A DNA stretch of 64,000 bases. It comes from Symsagittifera roscoffensis (lineage: Eukaryota > Xenacoelomorpha > Acoela > Convolutidae). A model generated the notes under the pieces. The model was not told the origin of the DNA, did no database searches, and was given only the letters and a program-made list of their open reading frames with translations. The DNA is taken from positions 96,215,705 through 96,279,704 of the forward strand of contig NC_087062.1 in assembly GCF_963678635.1 (NCBI RefSeq), written 5' to 3'. Positions 45,417-58,000 of the stretch are shown in pieces (position 1 is the stretch's first letter; each line of letters opens with the position of its first letter). The position numbers were made by a program, and so were the translations under genes.

Positions 45417-47060
45417 TTGTACCCTGTTTACATGCTTTTGTTGGTTATGGGGAAGCATATTTCTCAAATTGGGTACATGCATCTGGATCACATTCCAGGA
45501 AATCTGGGATTATCTGACTTTGGCATTCATGAAAAAAAACATCACATTTTATCGACATTAATTCTTGAAGAGAAGAAACGCGTTGAAAAATGTTTAGAAC
45601 ACGTTTGGGAAGAAAAATCTGAGATGGCAAAAATTGCGATGTCTCCAGCAGGGAAGATGAAAGGATTCGAGACATTTTTGTGAACAACATCAGAAACTAC
45701 AAAAAATTTTTTTGTAAAACTAAGCTTTCGCCCCTCTAGATTCACCCAATGAAATTTCAATTGAACGGAAAAAATTTGTGAACCATTTGAAGATGACTCA
45801 TAGTGCCAAACATCAAAACCGCTCATCTAACGTCCATCGGAACTTTAATGTCAAATGGAAACCTACCCTAAACGTCGAAAAAAAAATCGTGTTCAAAGTG
45901 TGGAGGCAGTTGTCCATGTTCTAAAGGCAACTTGGCTGTTTGTATCGCAGACGATCTGCATTGTAGCTCTTAAATTTAAAGAACCAAGCTACAAAAAACT
46001 GTAATTCGAAACATAAAATTGAAAGTTTGTTTCGATCCTGTAAATAGTTCTGTGCAATCTTCTAATCTGCATTCTTTGTATAACCTTCTGGATAACCGAA
46101 AAAATTTTGTGGCGTTATGAACATTGCGATAACGATTACTACTCGGTTCTGAAGGTGAATAAAATTTTCGACTCCAAAGAAAAAGAACTGAAGAAACTGT
46201 TGAAAGTCGGATTAGGAAAACAAAATCTTAACATATGAAAAAAGGTCCATTTTGCAAGCCCAGCTTTTTTACAGAAAAATGTAATACACTCGTTGAAAAT
46301 AAAATATACTCCAAAAAATAACAGTATACCAGGCAACCAAAAATTCAGATTGTGCTTCACTGAAGATGTAATAAAGGTTACTCAAAAAGGTGAAATTCCA
46401 ATCCGATCAAACGGTTGGTTCTGTTCCAGTAAATCACTGCAAATGTCTTAATGGCAAAACTCTCATGGGACTTAGAACCTGCCAAAAATGTAATTAATAT
46501 CGAGCAAAACGACCACGAGATAACTAACCTTAACGAGATAAATAAGGTTGCAAACTTTAAAAACATATTCTAAAAAATGCTGAAGAATTAGAATTGAAAA
46601 TATTTCGAATCAGTTAACACAAAATCTGGGGTTACCTGATCCTGGCTTTCATGGGAAAACCCAACATCACAATTGATCAAAATTAACACTTAAAGAGAAG
46701 AAAAGGCGTAACGAAAATTCAAAACAAATTTCGGGCGCACTAGCTCAGATGGCAACGAATGTCATATCTCAAATGGAGAAAACGAATAGATTTGAGAACT
46801 TTTTGTAAATCAAAATGAGAAACTACGACATTTAAAGAACGTTTTTAAACAAAACTCTTGCCTCTTTAGCTGCACTCAAGGTAAGCATAATGGACGCAAA
46901 AGGAGTTCTGAATCACTTGAAGATGGCCTATACTTCCTAACTCCAAATCACACAGCTAAACGTCATCGGAAGATTAACCTCAAAGGGGCTCCTAGCCTAA
47001 ACTTCGAAAAAAAAGTTAGTGTACAAAATGTGGACGCAGAACTTTGAAAAACTACTTGGC
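45417..47060 (+). repeat. Two diverged copies of an unknown about 430 bp sequence
   Basis: 45490-45915 and 46620-47050 align along their length. Shared points are AATCTGGG.TTA, AAGAGAAGAAA.GCGT, CTGAGATGGCAA and TAAACGTCGAAAAAAAA (TAAACTTCGAAAAAAAA). The first copy has an open frame of 88 codons (45417-45683, LGLSDFGIHEKKHH), the second is full of stops. This looks like a decayed transposon coding region, but the family is not identified. Confidence 0.55.
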
Positions 47061-47149
47061 TGTTTGTCTAAATATTTATCTCATCTTTAGCTAGCATACT
47101 CGTTGGCGATATCACCGGAACCTATAAAATTTTTAACGGATTTTTTGAA

Positions 47150-47360
47150 TTAGGTGATATGCCTTATGGACGCGAGCATTGTATCGTTTTCTACAACAAG
47201 TTACTTAGATGTCATTTTAGTTGGATCCAAAGGAGCTCTCGAAAATTTTTTCAAAAAAGAGATCTACTGGCTAGGTGTTATAATTACAAACTCAAAAATT
47301 TCTCTTTCGGACGATAAAACCCCTGCCAATAAAACTTCTGCTTTTTACAAATTTCGATAG
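47150..47360 (+). pseudogene. Possible reverse transcriptase remnant
   Basis: An open frame reads TTSYLDVILVGSKGALENFF and then KEIYWLGVIITNSKISLSDD. This resembles the catalytic YLDDILVGSK block and the later YLGHVIS block of Ty3/gypsy reverse transcriptases, with the sequence between them deleted. The catalytic second Asp is replaced. Similarity is short, so this is tentative. Confidence 0.35.
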
Positions 47361-47459
47361 ATGCTTCTTTTAAAATCATTCGAACATTTTCTGTTCACTA
47401 TAAAAAATCTTACTTCAACATGCTTACTCTGTTTCTTAGATTTTGAAAAATGCTTATTT

Positions 47460-47960
47460 TTAAAAAATCCCGCAAGTATGGCTATCACGCTCTTGCAGGA
47501 GCGGATAAGTACTTTTGCTATGAAAGGAAGGGAATTATAACTTGCCTTTCCGCTTGAAGTTGAAATCTCAGATTTGAGAGGGCAGTTTTTGAGAAAAGTC
47601 AAAAAGTTTCAAGATAATGGTCAGAAATCGAAAGTTTGACTTTTCCGAGTGCCATAAATTTTTTGGTACAAAAATTTTAACCGCTAACGCAGGATAGTTT
47701 CGCTCAACTCGTTTTCTCTATTAAATTGTAAATCTAAGATGGTCAAAAATGGTCAAAAAACCGGGAGTAAGACTTCTCAGAGAGCCAAAATTTTTTGTAC
47801 GAAATTGTGCGAAGCCGCTAAACCCACTAAAGCGTCCCGCAAGCAGCCGTTTTGGTTGAAATTAAAGTATCAGTTTTGAGAAGATACTTTTGAGAAAGAG
47901 ATAAAAACTCAAACATGTGATTCAAATATTCCCTCCCCCTCAAAAATAAAGTTTTCGAAG
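47460..47960. repeat. Diverged tandem repeats
   Basis: Two to three units of about 150-170 bp share phrases such as CCGAGTGCCATAAATTTTTT and TTTTGAGAAAAGTC. The same phrases occur in the array at 56700-57330. Confidence 0.5.
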
Positions 47961-48559
47961 ATTGCAGATAGTGAGTTATGGTAAGGAGATACTAGAAAAA
48001 TTTCATTTCCATGTACAGCTTTTTATATATAAAAATTTACACTACTTTTTTAAAACTTTTTATTTTGCTTTTTCCAAGAAAAATTAAAAGTTTTGGAAAA
48101 AATGAAAAAAAATTCCAGTAACTCGCAAAATTTTTTTTAAAAAACCCGATCCCATGCCTTTTCAACATATCAGTTTTTATCAAACAGTAATTTTTTTTAA
48201 TTCCTCCCAAAATTTTGAAACTAAAACACGTGTTGAGAACCTAATGTACATTTCACTTAGCAAATAAATTTGTTAAAACTGAACGTATTACAAAATAAAA
48301 GGTGAAAATGCGAAAAACTAATTTAAAGTTTTTATTTTATCTACGCTGACCTATAAGCTTGTTTTATTTTAACTTCTGCGCAAAGCAATCTGATGCTAGG
48401 CATACACGTTGTTCATTCTCGAACATTTCCTTTGCAAGGTGTTTTCTGTCTAAAATAAATGATTAGCTGTGGGCCAAGTTTAGATCTTTGAGGAAAACAA
48501 AAACCAACTGCCCTAAGCTTTAAAAATTCATTTGTTGATGCCATGTACTACTTACCATA
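47961..48559. other. Gap with nothing recognised
   Basis: AT-rich with many A/T homopolymers. No gene or repeat called. Confidence 0.5.
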
Positions 48560-48870
48560 ATTAAAAATTTTAATTGACTAATTGGACCTGATAGCCCATA
48601 AGTTGCATGCTCTTAGGAGTAGTTGATCTACGGTATTGAACGCTTTTTAAGATCAATGACTATGCCTTGTAAAAAATTGTTTCTTTGTAAAAATTGTCCA
48701 ATATCCTCAGTAAGTGAAATGATTGCGTCGAATATTCCTCGGCATTGCCTAAAACAAACCTGATTTAGGTCAGGTAAGTCAAATTTATTGAAATTTGATA
48801 CCAAGCGGTTGCATTTAAGTTTTTCCGGGGGCTTACCTATCTTTGACAGTAAAACTATTGGTGCTATTAC
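48560..48870 (-). pseudogene. Decayed LINE reverse transcriptase fragment
   Basis: On the minus strand one reads NRLVSNFNKFDLPDLNQ, then FRQCRGIFDAIISLTEDIG, then IVIDLKK, the spacing of the QFGFRxGRSTxDAIxxLTE and DLSKAFDTV blocks of non-LTR retrotransposons of the Jockey/CR1 type. The frame shifts and stops several times. Confidence 0.6.
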
Positions 48871-49185
48871 GCCATTGGTCGTGATTTTAGCTAAAGGTTT
48901 TAGTTTAAGGATTTAAGTTTTAAATTTCGTGTACCTTAGGTTTTAAGTAAGGTCGATTTAAGTTTCAGATTTTCTAGCGGAAAAAAATACCTATTGACCC
49001 AGTGTCCTCTATTTGTCAATTTTATGGAAAACTGTCTATCATAAAATTTTCCTGAAACTCAAAAAGCTTGTAAGATTCATGGCTAACTAAGTGTAACGAG
49101 CCTTCTGTGCGTCAAATTTTTGGTAACTAAAAACAGCCTAAGCTGGAAACAAGATCTGCAACCTCTTGAGTGTACTCTGAGAGTA
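48871..49185. other. Gap with nothing recognised
   Basis: No gene; a few short TTTAAG-rich repeats near 48900-48960. Confidence 0.4.
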
Positions 49186-49640
49186 TCCAATTACAGGGCT
49201 GGTAATTTGATTTCAAACGTCTTTTTCAAACGTCCATAGAAAGGTTATATCTCGGAAACTTAAGGGACTATGGAGGATTTTAGAGGCAAAATTTGCAACT
49301 ACTGAGACTTACATGGGGGCACAAACTTTTCTGGGACCTCCAAAGTTTACTTTTTTTCTTTTCCAGTTTTTCGGAAAACAATGAAAAACTGTTGTATCTT
49401 GGAAATGAAAAGGATTGTAGCAGTCATATTGGGGAAAAAAATTGCAACACCTGAGCTTACACTAAACGCATCCAACAACAGGGTTGGAAATTTCAAGTTT
49501 TGTAAACCTAACTTTCGTGAAAAACTTCTGAAAAATCATAAAAAAGGTCACACCTCGGAATGTAAATGCATCTGAGCAGTCGCATTTGGACGTAAATTTT
49601 GACACCCCTAAGATGGGAATTCCAATTTTTTAAAGTCGTC
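49186..49640. repeat. Three-unit diverged tandem repeat
   Basis: Units of about 143-156 bp begin near TATATCTCGGAAACT (49249), TGTATCTTGGAAATG (49393) and CACACCTCGGAATGT (49549). Each is followed by a GCAACAcCTGAG-type stretch and CAGGGTTGGAAATTTCAAG-type text. No coding sense. Confidence 0.6.
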
Positions 49641-51180
49641 AAATCTAGTTTTCTGTACATTTTTGATAAAATTACAAAAATGTCTTCTCGTTGACTAAAA
49701 AAATATGAGAATCAGCACTGAATTTAAACTGCAAAACCGATAAAAAAAGCAGACGATTGCAATATACAATAAAGCTTAAAAGTGAAAAAATTTTTTTTAT
49801 TGAACTAGCAAAAAAAAACGTTGAAAAGCTAAACAATAGCGAGATAGCAAAGCCCGCTTTTTATTATATGAGGAATTTTGAAGAGAAAACAATTCGAAAA
49901 ACGTTCAAGAAGACAGTTTTATTGAGTTTTTTCACTTTTCCGAAAACAGATCAAAATATTCGTTTTTTTTTTGGTACGCGCTTCCCCTTTTAATTAGCAT
50001 ATAATGACGCTGATAGCAACTTTCGAAAGATATAAGGGTTGGTCGTCGGCCAAAAATGGATTACATGAAACAAAACCAAAAGGGTGACCCTTTGGGTGGT
50101 GCGGCGTGCAAATTACTCAGAGGCGGCGTGCAAATTACTCAGAGGAAAGCGTCATCCCCCCGCCCTAAATCTGCACTGGACCTGTTTATGTTAAAATAAA
50201 AATCTCAATCAGCAAGCATCGAAATATAACCATCATACAGTTGGAAAAGAGTCAGGAACTCAAGGAAACAGTAGAAAAAGCCAACTGTTTGGAAAAAAAA
50301 TCAGCTTTCTAATTTCTAAGGAAAAAACATTCGGCCTTAAGAATCTTTGAATTTCACGAAAAATTTATACGTGACTTTTTTTGAGAAAATTAAGCCCATT
50401 TGAAAAAACTGGATCAATAGGTAAATCTTTTGTTCTGCTGAGAAATCTTGAAATACAACCTCGAAACTACACTAGTGGACAAAACTAAGCCCAAATTCAG
50501 TTTACTACTTTCTGAAATACTTGGTTTCAAGTCGAGTTTGGACAGCATTCATTTCGATTTTCCTTAAATTATTTACATGGACGAAGCATAAATAGTCAAA
50601 GCTACCATCCATTAAACCATCAATGTTTGGTTTCGAATAAATACCAATGTAATTTGGGTCTTGAAATGCCAGATTTTCTCATCTGCACTAAAATTTGATG
50701 TGGCATGAACAACTTTTTTTACTCTGCTTATTCAGAAAGAAATCATTACGATGTAGAACTTAGTGTAGATGAGGAAACTTGATAATATCAGACTCGAATT
50801 ACATTGGTAAGTCTTTGAAACTAAGTGGATATAGTTTCATAGAGGGTAGCTATGATCATTTGCTCTTGGCCTATGTAGAAAAAATTTGTTGAAAAACGAA
50901 AAAGTTGTGCAAAATGCATATTAAAAAGAGAAATACGTGAGAAGAGTAAAAACGTGAAATTGCGCTGAACTTTGTAGACGCCAATCACTAGTGTAGAAGC
51001 CATCACGTTCGATAGAAGAATCTTAACGCGTTGGTTGACTCTTCAAAATGCTATTATTTGACTTGACTTGTAACAATTCTGAATGCAGACGCACAGGACG
51101 TCGACTTTCAAAGCAATTAATTGCGTTCAAAAGGAATTGCAGCAAGAATGAATTGAAGAATGGAAGGCAAGTTAACCGTG
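49641..51180. other. Gap, nothing recognised apart from a short tandem duplication
   Basis: AT-rich sequence; the only structure seen is a 22-base direct duplication of CGGCGTGCAAATTACTCAGA plus two bases at about 50102-50146. Confidence 0.5.
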
Positions 51181-51970
51181 TTTATTGCTATACATTGTTT
51201 ACATTACGACAATTAGAGACTAGAAGACACGAACGAAGACGAAGTCTATGTGCAGACTCAAAGGTCACATTAAGTGACGCTTCAGTTGAAAGCGCATTGC
51301 GATATCAATAATAATGAAATAAAGATGACGTGTGGCATCTAAGTACGCGAAGCTACAGGATGCAGCCCAGCCAATGCAATGTATCAGAAGCTTTAATACT
51401 TCATTCCAAAACATGACAATTTCGATTATTTTCTATTTGTTCCTTCAAACTTAAGAGCATTGACTGATTAGCATTTAGGCCTATTTACAGTGCATGGCCA
51501 AAGGATCTCAACTATTGATTTCCAAACTCCGCAAGATTGTACTAATAACTTACTGCAAAGCTAGAGATATCGCTGGGTTTAAAATGAGGCAGGGCGTTAT
51601 TAGTAGGTCGTATGTCTGCACATAAATTTGAGTGTGGTACTGGCAAAAATTTAAACAAGGCTCGGTTAAAATAAAGAATTAAAACATTAATCAATACCAC
51701 TAACGAAAGGCAAGTAATCGCAGACAACTATTTCAATGATCGACTATCACAACTCTCCCTGCTTTCTCAACAACTTAGCTTAAAAAGTTTCTCGCGTATC
51801 AAGACACTGGAACAATTTTTGTTTCCGCTGGTTTGGTACAGTCCAATTAGATTAAGAGTCAATGTGATTAGGTTGCTTGGTCCCATTTTCTCATTTTAGT
51901 TTCGTTTGACTTGGAATTTTTTTGTTCGCTTTTGGTGTAGATGCTTCTATTTCTCTTCTATATCCTCCAA
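51181..51970 (-). other. Probable 3' UTR of the 14-3-3 gene
   Basis: Sequence following the 14-3-3 stop. The first AATAAA on the minus strand that I see is at 51186-51181, about 790 bases after the stop. The extent is inferred only. Confidence 0.35.
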
Positions 51971-52053
51971 TCAACTGGCCGCATATGCCTCCGGGTTGTC
52001 TCCGACGGCACCATCTTTCGTCGGAGAGTTTTCATCGTCCTCTTCCTCGTCGG
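51971..52053 (-). CDS. 14-3-3: 14-3-3 terminal exon, acidic tail
   Basis: Acceptor TTTTCTCCAG, then 26 residues: [20 protein letters not shown] and EAYAAS, then TGA at 51971-51973. Phase 1 entry fits exon 6, giving Pro at the join. Acidic, flexible C-terminal tails are typical of 14-3-3 proteins. Confidence 0.88.
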
Positions 52054-55000
52054 CTGGAGAAAAGAAAGGATCAGTATGTTCCTCATTTGAAATCAAAAAT
52101 ACGACCGAATTGTCTAACTGCAAAGTTAAACTCTAGCTAAAACTAAAAAGCACGAAATACATTATTGTTTCGACCATTGGTAAGGAATTTTTATTAGAAT
52201 GTTTTTTATTAGCCCCCGGCCCAGCTCCCACAATTCAGCCTTGGCACTTTTGTCCTTCACGAGAGAGATGCCACCTATTTTACCGCAACTAGTGCCACTT
52301 TGAGGAGGTGGATGACACTGGACCCCTCCGACCGAGACCGAAGCGGGATTCGGCCCCACGATCTTTGTGTTAAAAGCCACGCGTCTAACCCACTCGGCCA
52401 CCGCTGCTGGTGTGTTGAAGTTACGTTTTTCTTTTTGCTTCCACAGAAAACCAGGTAACAAGCATAACCAGGAAAAATAGAAATTGAGAAAACTGAAGCT
52501 TTTAAAATTGAAAAATGCAGCGTACATTTAATTAAAATTTTTCCATCAAAGGCTAAAATTTATTATGAAAACAAACTAATTAATTTAAGTTCAACAATTT
52601 CGAATCACTTGAATTGCGTTAGCTGGTGTTTGCAGCATGATATTTGCTAGACCTGACTTGTTTTTTAAATAAACAGAGCCAATATAGTTGGAAAAGTGTA
52701 GGCAAAGACTACATTTCAAACGAAAGATTTTACCTATGAGAAATTTTAGCAAAAATATTTTAATTTGAAAAATGCCAAAATGGCGCATTTTGGCCATTAA
52801 ACGCTGAAAAAACTAGTTGGCTTCAATTTTAAAAATTTTATTCTCCTTTAACTTTGTTTGACTAAACAAAAGGATTAGTTTTGATACAATTGGTTCAAAA
52901 TTGGCCAGATAGCTTCTGTTTAAAACGAAATTATGTGTCCGAACTTCGCAGACAAATAACACCAAAGTAAATCTGGCGATGATGTCGACATTTTTTTCTA
53001 AACTGAAACCAATTTTTGAAAACCACCATTGTTGCGTCATATAAGTGCAATATAATTAAAACAATCGTTAACTTTATTAAAATAAGCGACATGCAATGGG
53101 CCATGAAATCTACTTACGTTTGACGTCGTTAGACCATAGGGATAGGTTGTCTCGGATGAGCTGCATGATAAGGGTGGAGTCCTTGTAGCTCTCCTCGTTC
53201 AACTGGTCCAGTTCACTGATCGCATCGTCGAACGCACTCCTGGCCAGTGCGATGGCATGTTTGGGTGAGTTCAAGATCTCGTAGTGGAACACCGAGAAGT
53301 TCAGAGCCAGACCTATATCAACAGAACAAACTTGAAATCATAATCTGAATTATTATCATATTCAAGAGGTGGGCAGCATAACCGAGTAAAGCTCTAGTAG
53401 TTTAATTGAACAAGGACAGCCGGTTACTGTGCAAGTAGCACAATATGTTCCGACCATAGTCTATAAAGTTACAAAAAAAGTTTTTGTTTTCAAATTAGTG
53501 TCTTTTTTTTTCTGCGTGGTGTGATAAAAGGATCTGAACAAGAAAAAATGAAACTTAGGAATATTCGACAGTCATAGTAAAATAGGCAAAATTGTAGAAA
53601 AATGACCAAGATAACAAATTTCCAAATGTCGCTTAAAAAACTCCAAAAAACAACAATACTTGAGTAAAATTAAGCACAAAAAAGCAAGTGTAAGCCTGCT
53701 CACTCGCTCGCACTCGAATTTAGACTATAAATCAAAAATTTTAAACCTGTGTTAAGCTGGGACAATTTTTCGGAAAATTTTGAAACGTCGCTCGAATCAC
53801 GACCGAAAGGGCTTTAATATAATATGTCATTCAACCCATTCCTATAATTTATTTGTAATTCCTGATTTTGCGAGGAAAAAAGCAAAAAAAATCTAAAAAT
53901 CACCCGAGTACAAAGTTCCTCCCTATTTTTCAAACGGTCTGAACAAAAACAACATTAACGAATAAACTGCAATTTCCACGGTTGCAGAGTTAGAACTTTT
54001 CAAACGCATTCATCTAACGTCTAGTAGGGTAATATCAGATTGCAAAGTAAAATGATTCTTTGACAAAATTAAGTACTTAAATATGGTAAATTCTGGAGTT
54101 GAAAAAAATCGATTCTGGCATAAAGGCAAACTGCTTCAACAATTTATTTTTTCAAATTTCTTTACCCCATTCTTGAGTATATTTTTCAAATCAACAATTC
54201 TTTTTCGGACAAAACAGTCGTCCAGAATGCCTTAACCACTATAAGTATAAAATATTCCTTTGTTCTAGGATTTCGTTCAGATCCTCTCATCACACCGTGA
54301 ACAAAAACGAAATTTAAAAAAAAAACAATTATTTTTTCCCGTTTTTTAATATAGTGGTCGGAAGCTTCTGTGCTACTTGCCCTACAACCGGCTATCCTTG
54401 TTTTGAATAGTAATTAGAATAATAATTTGATATCCAAGTCAGCGATGAGGTGGAAAATCTACTTCGCTTCATAGGAAAAAGCGCCTAAAGGGCAACAGAC
54501 GTTATAAATATCTCGATTTCAATGATATGTGGTTGGATTGGTCTGGTAATATGGACGCCGTGTGGTATTTTGACCTAGTCTGATGGGGTGTGTCTTGACT
54601 AGAGATGTGGCTGCACTCTCGCTTGCCTTCTGGTAGGCCTTCAGTGCCAACTCAGCCGTCTTCTTCCTCTCCTCTGTCTCCTGCACTTCTGCAATGTACC
54701 TGCACAACAAATACACTGAACGTATAATGGCTCTTAACACGCTTTCAATTCTATATTTGTTTTTATTTTCTGACTCAATGCGTTATGAGACAAACAGGAT
54801 GTCAACTTAGACGTGAAGCTGCATCTCGCACTGCCGAAACCTCTGACCTGGAGATTAGAAGTCTCACGTCCTCGCATCGGCGCCACTTGACAACCGATGC
54901 GAGGACGTTGACAACACACTAACACTAGCCACCAACAAAGCAGCTATAGGTGCTATTAAACTGCGAATGCTTGGAAATATGCCAAAATTGCCACCAAATG

Positions 55001-58000
55001 AGCTTCATTTCCGACTTGGGTTGGGAAAAAAATTGCTTCGTAGTATTACACTACGCTCCCTGGAGTGTAATTTTGAAGAAAAAATATGTTCAGAGCTACT
55101 AATTTTATAGCCATGCTTAGTTTCATAACAACAACGTTGCAATAATTTTAGAATGAAGATGAGTGTGGCAATGAGCCCGTACTACTCATACAAAACATTT
55201 AGACAGATTGAATTGAAATTTTGTCGGTGATATGTTACAACAGGTGGTAATTTTGAGTATAGCGCATGTATTAAATTTCAGAACTATTATGCATAATATA
55301 GTCATTTCATTTTCAATTAATTGTTCTCTTACTAAGATAGTTTTTGTAAATACATTACTCTGCCAAACGAAATGCTTTTCTAAGACTCAATTTTTACACT
55401 TCTTTTGCCGAAAAATGTGGCTTTTGAATTAAATTAAAAATAATGTGCGATGTATAACAAAAAGCGATCCAGCTAATGATATTGAACCTACCACCTATTG
55501 TAAGATATCACCATTTTGTCTAATGGAGTCGCCAACTAACGAAATCTGATTCTAATTGACTGGTTTAAAACACAGCCAAAAGACCGTTGGAAAAGCGCAA
55601 ATGAACGCAAGGAAACTGAAAGATAATAACAGACTAGTTTTTTAAAACATACCGAATGAAAGCAAGGAAACAAAAAAAAATTTTTGAAAAAAAAATTGAA
55701 CTTCCAACATCAAAATAAAAAATTTATTTCAAGAACAATACGCATTTCAGGAACAAATTACGTTTGACACTTTTTTGCTAACCTTCACTCAACTCGAAAA
55801 AAAACAGAATCAATATAGTTTTTATTCCACTGAGAACTTTTTACAATAAAAATGCTCTTTCGAAATTAGAAGTTGATCACGTATTTCGTGCCCTTTGCAC
55901 TATGCAGTTCAAAAGTGGAACTTGACTTCCTTTTAAAAAAAAAATATGAAGAACTGAATTTAACACAGAGGCGAAGCTTCACTTCGCAAACACTAGCGAG
56001 AACGCCACAAAAAAATCATAAAGTTCATTGAGAAAAATTGTACGATTCGGCTACGTCTGAAATTCGGACCTGAGATCTAGAGATTAAGAGTCTCACACAC
56101 TAACCACTCAGCCAAGGACGCTTAATAGGAACTAAATACTAGCCGCAATTAAAGCAGAGGACAGATACTTTGCAATTTACAATGCTGCAGTGAAATTTCT
56201 AAATAAGTTGACACTTAACACAGAGGCGAAGCGGAGCTTCACATCACTTGCAATACAACGCAATCATAGAAAAAACATAAGTTGAAAAAATTGGGTGAAA
56301 AAAAACTGGAGGTACGTGCTTGATATGTTTAGAATTTGTTATGCTGATGCGGGATCAAATGCGTAATTTCAAAAATTGGACTTTGCCGAAAACTTTGAAA
56401 AATTTTTGAGATTTTGGAATTTTCCCAGAGAATTTTACAGAAAAAAAACAGGAGTAGTCGCTTTTGCATGAAAAATAACCGCTTCTTTTTAAGAAAGTAC
56501 TTTTTAAGAAAATTCAAAAAGTTTTTAGAAAATGGTCAAAATTCAAAATGATCAAAGTTCGCTTAACCTGAGAATTGGCATGGTAATTTTTGAGTATAAA
56601 CAAAATGGATCCAAAAAACTGTCCGGAATTCAAAACCTTCACTTGTTTGAAGGTCATAACTTTTTTCTAAAAGAAACTGGACGTAGAAAACTATAAAGGT
56701 AAGCTTTCAGCAACCTGTTGTGTCGATTAAAGCTATATTATCAGATTTGGCAGGATAGTTATCGAGAGAAGTCCAAAAACCAGTCAACAAATCAGAAAGA
56801 GGATTATAGCTTTTTAATTTAAAAAAACTTAGGGCGTAGCCCTTTACGCAGAAGCGTTCCCCCCCCCCAACCTGTTGTTTCGATTGAACCCAAAAACCAA
56901 GATTTGACAGAGTAGTTTTCGAGAAAACTTCCAGAAAACGTTAAAAAAAAATCAAATTTTTCTTTTTTTCCGAGAGCCATAAATTGGCGTAATCGCGAAT
57001 GCGGAGCTTCCCATAAACCGTTTTTTCCATTGAACCCAAAAAATCGGATATGGGAGGGTCTTTTAGTAAGATTTGTGTACGAAAAAACTTGAGTGGCCGT
57101 TAATCCAGGGGAGCTTCTTACTACCCGTTATCTCCATTGAACCCACAACCTCAGGTTTCGGGGGTTAGTTTTCAAGAAAAGTCGAAATGATTCAAAAAAC
57201 GGTCACGTAAATCTAAAATTTCACCATTCCGAGAGCCATAATTTTATGTGTATAAAAATCTTGGGCTTACTTGCTCATAGGGGGGGGGGGCTTTTCAAGT
57301 CCGTTTATTCAGTGAACCCAAAATCTGTAGGTTAGATGCTGAGAAAACGAAAGAAAAATCAAAATTATCGGTCGGTCAAATATTTCCCCACAGACTTTTT
57401 CGAAGGCTGTCGACAAAAGGTTAAAACAAAAAGAGAGCAGGGGGAACATACAGGGACATAAGGGTATAGAAAATCTTGCTCTGGATACCTCTTTTTTTGA
57501 AAATAGCTAGAAGGTTTTTAAAAAAAAAACGATTTTTTTTCAAACAATTTTTTCCAAAGTGTCTCAAAATGATTAAAAACCCAATCACATACAATTTTAT
57601 CAAACAGGATTAATAGGCGAACATGCCAAGCAAGACATTTGAAATTCAAATTAGCAACTGAACAAAATTTACGACGCGGAAACTTGGCCGGCAATCTTTG
57701 ACCACGCACCATTGAGCCGCTGACACCAGAAAAAAAAACCTATTCTGTAAAAACTTTTGATAATTTCAAGGCCCCTTGATAATTTCAAGGCTCTATCAAG
57801 TGAAATAAAAAGTAGAAGTAAGCCTCAAATTAGCAAAACTCGGCTACGTGTAGGATTCGAATCTGCGGCCTACTGCAATCAAGAGATTTTGAGTCTCACG
57901 CACTATGTACTCAGCCACGCAAGCTTAACAACCGACAAACACTAGTCACGAATAAACAGCTAGATGAGCTAACAAATTGCCAATGCATTCAGCAAAAGTG

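Noticed and set aside
51048-51311. 87-codon plus-strand frame rich in Arg
   Set aside because: No similarity seen; overlaps the probable 14-3-3 3' UTR; start and context unconvincing.
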